Shown here: in pieces, positions 31,311 to 40,440 of the stretch
Position numbering within the stretch: the stretch's first letter is position 1
Layout of the letters: each line of letters opens with the position of its first letter
NCBI RefSeq assembly: GCF_000003605.2
Contig: NW_003109094.1
Location: forward strand, 163,987-204,426
DNA: 40,440 nucleotides
From: Saccoglossus kowalevskii
Lineage: Eukaryota; Hemichordata; Enteropneusta; Harrimaniidae
Reading direction: 5' to 3'
Notes under the pieces: generated by a model
Seen by the model: the letters and a program-made list of their open reading frames with translations, nothing else
Databases searched by the model: none
Told to the model about the DNA's origin: nothing
Program-made: the position numbers and the translations under genes

Positions 31311-32209
31311 GGGGGGGGGGCATGCAACTTACCACAAATGGATAATTAAGAAGGCTGGTTTGTTGTCAAGTTTGTTTAAAGGTTGGCCTTGTTCAAGTTG
31401 TATTGTAAACGATAAGTACGTGGATCAATACAATGAATACGTGATTGCAGCTTATAACGAAGCCCTGACACGCCGCGCACAGTCGGGACCCATCGCTGAG
31501 GTTTCGACCTAAACCGGGAATTATTCTTAGACGACCTCGAATCACGGGGGCAGGATAAAGCTGGGCTCCGTGCAGAAAACAGTTAGATACTCCCGACCTC
31601 AGAATAAAAAACAAACAAAAAACGGATACCTTATTTGACATTTTGTTTAATTATTCACAGTATTAATATATTCGTTATTTTTGGCGTGAGTGTTGTTACT
31701 GTGTAGCATTGGAAACCAGTGTGTTCGACACGTGGTACATCGATCACGACGCGGCGTTGAATGTACTTATCTTACCCTATTTGCGGGTATTTACAACTAT
31801 CCAAGTATCCCGCCGGGTATATTCTCTGATTTTCCATCTATTTTTTTTTTAAATACTACTAAGTCTTGTACATTGGTCAAAAAATCGAACGAATTTCTAC
31901 TTCAAGAACTTGAATAATATGATTGTCTGTTTTCCGCCAGCAGTTGGTCGAAACGGGTACCGTGCTATATATACTGCATACAGCAAATGTGAAATACTAC
32001 ATGGAATTTGAAACGCGCACTGCATGGCAACTGCGACGCGATGCACGACGTATGTTGCGATATAGATATCGAAAACTCGTGATCACGTATTTTCTAAATT
32101 TGGGAACTTCAACAACTCAGCAAACAATAAGCGTACGATAATTGACGATTATCTGTGATTAGCTGTTAGTATAAACTAATTACGGGCTTACCTTTATTTA
32201 CATTTTCAG
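31311..32209. other. Intergenic, no supported gene
   Basis: Reading frames of 70-80 codons occur at 31321-31512 (+) and 31923-32141 (+). Neither contains a domain I recognise. They could be exons of an unknown gene but the evidence is weak. Confidence 0.35.
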
Positions 32210-32254
32210 TAATGGCCGGGAAGCCGCAAACGAGACTTCGGGGCGTGAGATTGC
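32210..32254 (+). other. Possible small exon with start codon
   Basis: TTATTTACATTTTCAG precedes 45 bp that is much more GC-rich than its surroundings, and GTAAGT follows at 32255. ATG lies 2 bases inside and the frame is open (MAGKPQTRLRGVRL). Both splice sites are near consensus. No partner exon could be identified. Confidence 0.2.
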
Positions 32255-35134
32255 GTAAGTCCCCAAAGCACTTAAAGTCAAACCGCAACCCGATAAGATT
32301 AGAATAAATTAAAAATTGAAATTTGCGGACATAGAGCACTAGTTTAGAAATAATATTGACTTAGGGAAATTTTGCTCTGAAAAGAGGCAAAACGGCTGCT
32401 TTTAAATGATGTATTTTAATTTGTTTAAGATTGCGCCATACCAGGCTTAAATAAACTTTTTTTTCGAATTTTGAAATCTTATCCATGTTTATGGATTTTT
32501 CCCCTGAAAAATGTTTCCCCATATCTAGGGAGTTTTCGAGGGTGGCACATAACACGCACTTTTCTATATGAATAACTAGATTCCCCCTCAAACTAGAATC
32601 CTCACCAGAGTCACCTCCCGGGATCCAACTATACGGGATCACGGTCATTTGAAAAGTTCAATGACTGTTAGAAACGGTAAAATGTTTAGCTGCAGTAGAA
32701 GCGATAGCTTACTCCGGAAGCCCTGGTACATGTATCAGATTTTCTCTCCATGTTTTTTGGACAGTTTCCAACTCACCTACCAGCTGATGGCAGCAATTTC
32801 TTGCCGGTACAATTGAAGTAGGGTCAACCGAGGTCGGGCATAACATATGTACACAAGTCATTACGTGGTTTTACGACAAAATATTACAAGAGACGCCCTA
32901 TAAAAAATAAATGCATGAGTTCTATTAATTTAAATCGAGCAACTAGTGCCATGCCGTAACCATGAATCCTTGATTCTTTCATATGTCTCTGCATTGCAAC
33001 TTGAAAGTTTGGCATCATCATAGAATTGATGAACTCTACAAATGTAGCGATTAACTACTTTTACTCTAGTATTGTGGATGTACACATCAACTTAAGGGAA
33101 GACACTAATGATGAGGGTGTTCAGGTATCGTTGACATGGTGATATTTGGATGGAGTTTTTTTTGATTGATTGATTGATTCGCCTTCCCTCAAATTGTTTA
33201 CAATTACTATTTATTATTGAAATAGAAAACACGTAACAGATGGTACACGAAAAAAACAACACCACAAGGGAAATTTAAAACGTTAGAATTAAATGCATAA
33301 ATAGACAAGCAGATTATTTCAAATGAGTGTGTACGTGACTATCATTTGCTCTATTAGTAGCGCATGCGCTTTGTCAGAAGTGTGTTCATGATAATAATAC
33401 GTCATATTCTAATGTTCCAGCATAAATAAGTTGTTATATATTATATATTATTATATAGACGCGCTTCAAAAGCAGACAAACAGGATAAATGTAAAAACAT
33501 CTGCGTTTTTCACCAAAGTCTAAATTAAATACCGGCGTACAATAACAACTTGTTATGCAGACAGTTTGTTTTATTATACTTATCAAGGAAAACAGCAAGC
33601 GAACTACTTTTCATCATAGCTGTTCAGTCAGCCAAATCACACTTTAGAACGGAATATCACAACGCGCGCTGAGAAAACCCATGGTGACTAATTTTCGCTG
33701 CGAAAGGGGCGACAAATATACAACTGATACAGCGCTTAGTTTTTTTTTTATTCTTAAATGGTTTGCAGATATTTTCGACTGGTGTGGAACGAATATAATT
33801 AAACTATTGTATCAACTGGATGACAGGGGGTAATGATGATTGATTGCGACACGGAATATATTGAAATGTGTGATAGGTCGATGTACTTGTTACACGTGTT
33901 CTCTGATGTCATAGGTCGTGACCTCGAAATGTTTTTTTCACCGCACTGACTTACTTTTTTCAAGGACTCTCTCCTTGCCATTAAATAAAATACAAAGCAG
34001 GTAGTATATGCTGGTATCGTGTTTCACTGTAAACAAGCAGATGTCCCAAATATGTGTATACGCCTCGCGAAAAATACATATCTAGCTTAATTATTTTTAA
34101 TATCAAATTGACGAAAATCGCACTCTATGCCGTTTTGAGATCTTGAAGGCCGGCCGCTGCAAGGCTTTGCGCCAAGTTAAATAGCAGTGACAGAGGGCGT
34201 GACAGTGACCCGGGACAAATTGTTGTGGGAGGGAGTGTTTGCTTGTAACTGAGCACGTTATTAGGGCGACTTCCCCGAAATATTTCCTTTGAATTATTTG
34301 TCCACGTTGATCAGTCCTTCTATAATCATGTGTCGCGATGTTATGTTCGCAGTTAGCAATTAAAAAAATACCGTGCGGCAAAATTGAATTATACAATGGT
34401 CACCGCTAGCCGATTATTTGTGCACGATTTTTGGCGGGAATGATGTCGTTGACATCCTGTGAAAAACAAAACAAAACAAAAACGTTTTTATATAATAACC
34501 AGCTTCGATATAAATCGGTTATGCGTGACATATGCTTCAGTGTCCAGGTACCAACTGACAGTGAGTAATATTATTTTGTAATTCAATGCATTTGTGCAAT
34601 AATCACCATCCGCGGCGTTCGTGTAAGCGATAAGATACCGAGGAAAGGTCTTTGACCGCTATCTTGCGGTTATACAATGAGTTGTGTGCCCGCTTATTAC
34701 GTTGCGAGCAATTGCGAAATGAACACCAGTACTTCGGTACTGCCAGGGAAGTAGAGCAGGTACAGTCACGTGACTGATATACAGGTTGACAAATTACTTG
34801 TTTTAGAACGTCCTGGAAATCATTCTCCCGTAGTTTTTTTATTTTTTTATTTCTTTTTATTTTACGATTAATTTTAGTCCCACCAATGCTGAGCGTCGAA
34901 CAAATTGCGCGAAATGGAACATTTGCTGCATCTGTTCACCGTCCCTCAACACGGTGATCTGTTGAGTCGTCTCCCGGAGTGCGGATTGATTGCCTGATTT
35001 TCAAAAACATTTTATTTCAAAGAGAGGGTCTCATTTAGAAGATTTTAAATGAAGGATGTTGTATTATACGGGAGCCTCGAAGGCCTTATGAGAGTGAGTT
35101 ACAGTGAATACACCGTAAGCCCGCTTGACAAGTG
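32255..35134. other. 2.9-kb intergenic stretch, no gene seen
   Basis: Noncoding apart from short unrecognised frames. It includes a short (TTGA)n run at 33162-33179. Confidence 0.5.
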
Positions 35135-35282
35135 GGGATAATGAACCTCTAAGGGGCGATGCCATCTATTCATGAAACATAGAGAGGATTCTGGTACTCC
35201 CCCACCACCAAATTAAGGGACAATGACCCTCTAAGGGACGATGCCATCTATTCATGAAACATAGAGAGGATTCTGGTACTTC
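35135..35282 (+). repeat. Two-copy 82-bp tandem duplication
   Basis: GGGATAATGAACCTCTAAGG at 35135 and GGGACAATGACCCTCTAAGG at 35217 start two copies spaced 82 bp. A core of about 40 bp (ATGCCATCTATTCATGAAAC, ATAGAGAGGATTCTGGTACT) is identical in both, while the linker differs. No known element recognised. Confidence 0.9.
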
Positions 35283-35472
35283 CCACAAAATCAATGATGC
35301 TATGTGGTTTGTTGATGGGTATGTTGGAATGAAAAAAAAGTAGACAGCATTTTCACATGTTTCAATTCGAATGCATCACGGTGCAACAAAAGTAGCAGCT
35401 GACAGCGTGACTAGTATTAACGTAGTAATAGCGTTAAATTCTGTAAAACATGTTTAAATAGCTACATGCCAT

Positions 35473-35665
35473 TTTAGCGAATTTTACTCCATGCATGAAT
35501 TAACTGAGTCTTAATTTAGCTAAAAGTGCCAACAATCTCATTGTGGGAATATATGACTTTATTTTAAATTAGTGACATCTTGAATTAGCGAAATTACAGA
35601 TTAGCTAAATGTCAAACCACTAGTGGTCTGAGGCTAAATTAGCTAAAATAACATGCTAGCTAAAA
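35473..35665. repeat. Cluster of TTAGCTAAA / TTAGCGAA motifs
   Basis: Six occurrences of TTAGCKAA or GCTAGCTAAA lie within 190 bp, spaced irregularly, with CCACTAGTGG in the middle. It could be a decayed short repeat or clustered homeodomain-like sites. Confidence 0.5.
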
Positions 35666-36862
35666 AAAATATTTTTTTTACATTATGTTATTTTAACATA
35701 TCCAAATTAGGGTGATATAGTACGGACGAGTACGAAAAGATAATAGGACACAACATCGGGATGTGTGACTAGGATTGCAACACGTGTGTTGAGGCGACCT
35801 GACTTATGTCGTGTTCTGCTACACATGGGCTTCGTCAGGAGTTACGTTTCAATCTTAGACAGGTAATGCGAAACGTCTAAAGAGGAAGTGAACCAAATAG
35901 TGTAGTTTCCTGTCATTACCTCCGCTCTCTGTGCATAAGGCATGCTATGGCTGGTAAAAATGTCGATTGCACAGCACTAAAGACATTTTATTGTATTATG
36001 AGAGAAGGGGTCCGTATTCTGTGTTGTTAATTCTGTGAATGCGGCATCGACTCCTCCCCGCGCCTGCACCGTGTCGATGGTCCTTCAAATTATTCTTTGA
36101 ATAGAACGAACACCATGGGGTACGGAAGAGAACGATAAAGTGGTTGCTTCAGGTGTACTGAGTGTGTCCTTCCGCTGTAACATTACCAAACAATATGTTT
36201 TTTAGTCGAGCTGGAGGGAGAAACTCATAAGCACATACATATACGCACCATAAAATAGGCGGGAAAATTTGGAAAGGACAAGTGTACTTTTTGGCACCAG
36301 AGATAGGGGGTGGGTCAACCAAATTCCCCTTATTTTTTCTGGTATAGGGACTATGTGTTGACACTTTACCAGGAAGCCTCCTCCTACACCCCTCGCACAT
36401 ACTGTTAACGAGCCAATCTCATATTGAGCCCACCGTGCGTTCTTTGCCCGCTGAAATTGTTTTATCAATTAACGGAACGACGTTGTTTACAGGGTATCGT
36501 TATGCCCGGATTGTTTTGGTGAAAACATAGAAACTCAAGCTTCTCCCTTTCAGGCTTGCATCAACTCGGGGAGCGTGAACAACACGCGATCGTGTTTACA
36601 AATTTTATTTTCACCTTTCCTCTCATGCGCTGACATATATAAGGTTTCTTTTAAAGTCGTTTCCGTTCTATGTAAAATTGCTGTTCATTTGACAAGTTAC
36701 TTAGTGCTTTCACCTCTCGGTCATTGACCTCTTATCTCTTGAGGCTTTCAGAATTATCGAGAAGCAGCAGCTGAGTATTACGCCTCGCAGCAGTATTGCC
36801 GTTAAAAACTACAATGTCGGAAGAATAATGCCGATCGATTAGTTCAAATTAATTGAAGCGAC
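35666..36862. other. Intergenic, no gene seen
   Basis: Noncoding. CCTGACGAAGCCC on the minus strand near 35830 and GCGAAACGTCTAA near 35870 (+) resemble pieces of retroelement ends but do not form a complete signal. Confidence 0.4.
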
Positions 36863-36948
36863 GTATAGCGACGTACACAACGCGTGTAAAATACATTGTT
36901 TGTTTACATGAAATTCGAACACGCGCTGCGCGAAGACCACCACCCTTC
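36863..36948 (-). mobile_element. MITE class B, left end truncated
   Basis: Starts inside the element (TAGCGACGTACACAACGCG), continues TTGTTTACATGAAATTCG, and ends GCGCGAAGACCACCACCCTT, with TTAA three bases further on. Confidence 0.75.
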
Positions 36949-37307
36949 CATTAATTTGTTTTCTGGTGTACCCATGCCACATGAAATAACTACATGTACA
37001 CTACAGTACTCGGAAAACATACATTATAGGCGAGTATTGTTGCTATTAAATGCTGTGAAACTGGCGACTATGATGGATGAAACTAGTATAAATGGCCAAA
37101 ACCTATAAGTTTTTAGAAAGCATTTGACCTGCATTTTTCGAAAAATACTGTTTTCTGCCGCTTAGATGTGTTTTTGTGTTATTATTTTATTTTTATGGAT
37201 CTAATCTAATCCGGATAGCTAATGTTCATATAGTGGCTCCATGAGAAACATTATAATGTCACAGTTTGATTTGTCTAGGTCTCAAGAATGTTAGCTTCAA
37301 GGCGTAT
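36949..37307. other. Intergenic, no gene seen
   Basis: AT-rich noncoding sequence between two MITEs. Confidence 0.45.
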
Positions 37308-37462
37308 TTAAAGCAGGGCAGTCGTCACCTGCGCATGCCTCAGATGGCCATAGTTTACAATCAAGCGTCTACCCATGAGCCTTTGCGTTTTTAGCGTGTG
37401 TTGTTATCGTCGCTTGGGACTCAATTCCCGTGCGTGCGCAGGTGACGACCACCCCGCTTTAA
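37308..37462 (+). mobile_element. MITE class A, full length (155 bp)
   Basis: TTAA + AGCAGGGCAGTCGTCACCTG; interior CAAGCGTCTACCCATGAGCC, TTGTTATCGTCGCTTGGGAC; right end GCAGGTGACGACCACCCCGCT + TTAA. It is the clearest class-A copy and shows perfect TTAA on both sides. Confidence 0.88.
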
Positions 37463-38296
37463 ATGTTGTAATATGGTGACACAATATTTTCTAAAACGTT
37501 GTCAAAGTGGTTGTGACCTCACAGTAACACAGACAATTAAATAAAGAATTACTATCTTAGATGATTCAAACCATAATTATAGAAAAAAATGTTTCATTTA
37601 TGCTTCATGACGTATTTTTTACAATGGTATTTTTTTGTCATCGCAAGAATAATTGTGGATATACTATTAGCCGTTTTTGGTTATTTTGCTCATTTTATGT
37701 GATCTTGAAAAAAAACAAAATGTAGTAGTTATATCTGGTTCGAATTTCGAATATGCACCAACACTCTCCATGAGTTCACGCTCACAGAAGCAAATAAAAC
37801 CGCACATATTAGTGGCGAGCGCGTTGGTGGAACCGCATCGGACACAGATTAAAGTAGGTTGCTTTCCCAGTTTCCCCAGGGAAGTATGCAAATTACGTGG
37901 CGATGACGTCATGGAAGCGCCCTTAAGCAGGCCATTGACATCGTAAAGTTTACTGGCTCATTCTTAACGTTTTATTCTATAAAACTGTGTGTTTTATAAC
38001 AACATAACAAGCACATTTCCGGCTATACAAAGACAAAATATTGTTTGTATGTATTATCGCACATTCGTGACTACCGCATTGTGACAATGTGGGTGTGCGT
38101 TCAATTACCATGACGACGAGAAGACAGGTAATATGTCCACTGCAATATTCTCACAAATTTCTCAGACATGAAAACAAAAACAAGTTCTCCCTCGTAAACT
38201 AAAAGTGCGGACACGGTCATAATTTTAATGAACGCCATTCATATATAATACTTGTTTATGGAACGCTCATGCCGAAACCAGCCGTTTGTCGCACCA
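37463..38296. other. Intergenic with an octamer-CRE motif pair
   Basis: No gene recognised. ATGCAAAT (37886-37893) and a perfect CRE TGACGTCA (37904-37911) lie 10 bp apart in a locally GC-richer patch, which could be regulatory. Confidence 0.35.
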
Positions 38297-38392
38297 GTTG
38301 TGTTAGCAGACGGACGTTTTCAGTGTGCGTTGTTATCGTCACTTAACGACTCAACTACCGCGCGTGCGCCGGTGACGATCCATCCGCTTTAA
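38297..38392 (+). mobile_element. MITE class A, right-half fragment
   Basis: GTTTTCAGTGTGCGTTGTTA, TCGTCACTTAACGACTCAAC and GGTGACGATCCATCCGCT + TTAA at 38389-38392. The left half is absent or decayed. Confidence 0.7.
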
Positions 38393-38827
38393 ACTTCTAT
38401 TGAACTTCAAAGCAAATGCTTGCCATCTTTTGAAACAATAATAAAACAAGAATATCTCACTGATTGTGAGTTTGCCCTTCACACATTGCCAGGAAGTGTG
38501 ACTAACAGGGTCATATTTACCGGTTTTCATTCTGAAGTATTTAGTTCAAATGTTATTGATGACGCCTGTTGAGCGGTAAAATATTATGTCTTTGTCGGTG
38601 GAGATTATTTTGTTTTTAGCTTCTGACGAGATATCTCGTGAGATGAGATTACAACGTTCGAGATCACATGACAAAGGACACTTTACGTCATTTCTAGCAC
38701 GGAGTGCGGTCATGCTGAGCGAGGCTGTTTTTTTGTATATTTCCGACTGCCATGAACATTTGTAAGTTCTTGAGCTAAGAAACGTTTCGTATTACTACCA
38801 GCAATCTGAGAATGACGTTTGTTAAGT

Positions 38828-39125
38828 TTAAAGGGTGGTGGTCGTCGCGCCACGCATGTGCTAGATATGGGTCTCACATAAATATAAAATGTTAACTGTT
38901 GCGCAGACCTGCGAGCACAAGCTAAGACGTTACCCAAGCTTTAATTAGACTTTTTTTAAGGTGGTTGGAAGGTATCGAAGGGGACACTGGTGGTAATTAG
39001 TGCAAGTCGCGTCCAGGTCAAAACTCGTGATTTCCTTTATATAAGAGTGCATTGGATTATGGGGAAATCAATGTTTATCAACACAAATGTTACACATGCG
39101 CGGCGCGGCGACCGGCGTCCTTTAA
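38828..39125 (-). mobile_element. MITE class C (298 bp)
   Basis: TTAA + AGGGTGGTGGTCGTCGCGC; right end GCGGCGCGGCGACCGGCGTCCT + TTAA. The interior is the diverged reverse complement of 20601-20897 (AAATCAATGTTTATCAACAC, TATGGGTCTCACATAAAT). Confidence 0.85.
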
Positions 39126-40199
39126 TATAATATAAATCAATTTTAAATTAGTAAGGTGATAATACTTTTTTTTTGTAGTCGTGGCTCATATTTTATTATT
39201 GTTCAACCAGTGACGCGCTCATTCGCCTAATCTCGCGAGACAGGTACGGGAAATGGTCTTTTGCTTATCGCATGGTCCCAATTTAGCGCTAGATCACTGT
39301 ACGGTAGTCAGAGGGTAGAAGAATATTTCTATGTGACTATCTGCCATCAGCTATATCGGCTACGACTGGCGACCCTCTGCCAGATTGTAGCCTGGAGGTA
39401 AACTTCAAATATTTATTTTTTTCCATTTTTGTGCAATGAACTGAGCCACATGCCCTGTTGATGTGTTTGGGACAAACTACAATAAAACTCTCCATAGAAA
39501 CGAAATAAATATAAACACTTGAAAAGCTGCATTGCGTGCATGAATATTTATCAAAGAGTGTCAGCATAGAATGCCATGTCTTGTTTTTTTAATCAATTCT
39601 TATGATGGTGTCTAACCTATAGAGAGTCACTCTCGAGGGTACCTTCCGATGTCCTATGTAATCTGAAAACGATGGGGTCAGACGGGAGAGGGGGACTAGG
39701 CAGAGATTGGGACGTGAAAACTTCGTTTATGTGTCCCTCTTCATTGGTGTGAAGAAGGTGGACTAGTGCAATATGGTGATTTAAATCACCCACTGAATTG
39801 TAATCAAGAAATATTGCTCACCTGGCGACCCAGTGCAGAAAAAACTAACCTCGTAGTGAGTCTGCGCAGTATGCTATCAAACAGCTTGAATATTACAGTA
39901 TTATTATTACACTTTCATTGACAAATTCGCTGTCTATTCAGTTGGACATGTGTGTGTGTGTGTGGGGGGGGGGGTATTACGTGGCCCGGTGCTGGGCACG
40001 GAAGGTAGTGTAACGCAACGAACACTTGTTCAAGAGGAGTAAAGCTAATGTCAGCGTTTTTTTGTTTTTTAATTTTTTGTTTGGAAGAAGAAATATGTTT
40101 ATACGCGTTCAAATCGTAGATACGATAATATAGTGTAAACGTTATGAAAAATAACATCGTCGTCACTTTCTGCTATTTCTCTTCTCCCTCCTCCTTTTC
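39126..40199. other. Intergenic, no gene seen
   Basis: Noncoding. It includes a (GT)n-G(n) microsatellite at about 39950-39973. Confidence 0.5.
39231..39240. promoter_or_regulatory. TCTCGCGAGA element
   Basis: Perfect 10-bp palindrome identical to the vertebrate core-promoter element bound by BANP. No downstream coding sequence is visible in the window, so promoter function is speculative. Confidence 0.3.
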
Positions 40200-40440
40200 C
40201 AGTGGCGGCGGCACATGGGGGGCAGAGAGGGCTATCGCCCCATCGAAAGAAATGTTTGGGGGAGGGGGGTTGTCGCACCTCCAAAATCAAGCTGAAACAC
40301 TTTGTGTCAGCAAAAGTTGCCCTTCAAAATGCAGGAAATGGCGTTTCAGAGGGTCTATATTACCATTTTTTTAAGAGGGAACATGCCCCGGGGGCAAGTT
40401 GGTGAGCAGATGCCACCCCTGCATGCAAAATCTCGTGCCA
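40200..40440 (+). mobile_element. End of a DNA transposon, cut by right window edge
   Basis: CAGTGGCGGCGGCACATGGG, GGGCAGAGAGGGCTATCGCC and later CATGCCCCGGGGGCAAG resemble the termini of hAT-type elements with G/C-rich subterminal stretches. No opposite end lies in the window, so the element probably continues outside. No transposase domain is recognised in the visible part. Confidence 0.5.

Noticed and set aside
31102-31512. 136-codon plus-strand frame
   Set aside because: Its middle runs through the hAT-like MITE fragment and a homopolymer G run; no domain in the remainder.
35800-35885. Penelope-type retroelement end (CCTGACGAAGCCC and GCGAAACGT)
   Set aside because: The two pieces lie on opposite strands and do not form the expected ribozyme or terminal structure; no reverse transcriptase is present.

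Overview
This is a eukaryotic, AT-rich animal genome window. It contains one gene I can identify with confidence: an intact, two-exon SoxF-group transcription factor (Sox17-like) on the + strand at 9436-12223. Its HMG box is split by a 1168-bp phase-1 intron. The protein keeps the SoxF-type box, the charge residue that separates Sox17 from Sox2 in POU partnering, and the C-terminal beta-catenin-binding motif. A SoxF gene with this intron and the dense marine-invertebrate-style short repeats suggest a non-vertebrate bilaterian, perhaps a deuterostome such as a hemichordate, lancelet or echinoderm. The species cannot be fixed from sequence alone.

Layout: 1-718 is a 32-bp minisatellite cut by the window edge. 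719-9190 is noncoding upstream DNA with several small inverted-repeat transposons and scattered regulatory-looking motifs (CTCF-like, MEF2-like, paired TAATCT). 9190-9435 holds a compact promoter-like segment (E-box, octamer, GC box, CCAAT) and a 4-codon upstream ORF. 9436-12223 is the gene, and 12224 to about 12925 its probable 3' UTR with a Pumilio-type element and a polyadenylation signal. 13 kb to 25 kb is repeat-rich intergenic DNA: MITEs, a (TTG)n-tailed element in two inverted copies, a G/T-rich tract, tetranucleotide repeats and long palindromes. 25458-29611 is a 4-kb minisatellite of a 57-bp unit (19 codons). It shows a higher-order structure in which three sub-arrays end in the same 110-bp block and two of them begin at the same ATG. 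29.6-40.4 kb is again intergenic, with more MITEs, a two-copy 82-bp tandem duplication, a perfect TCTCGCGAGA element and, at the right edge, the end of a larger DNA transposon.

The most striking repeat feature is a family of about 13 non-autonomous elements flanked by TTAA. They share terminal inverted repeats (AAAGSGSGGTSGTCGTC) but fall into three size classes (about 132, 155-165 and 297 bp). They occur throughout the window except inside the gene. Apart from the Sox gene and the internally repetitive reading frames of the 57-bp array, I saw no convincing protein-coding or RNA gene.
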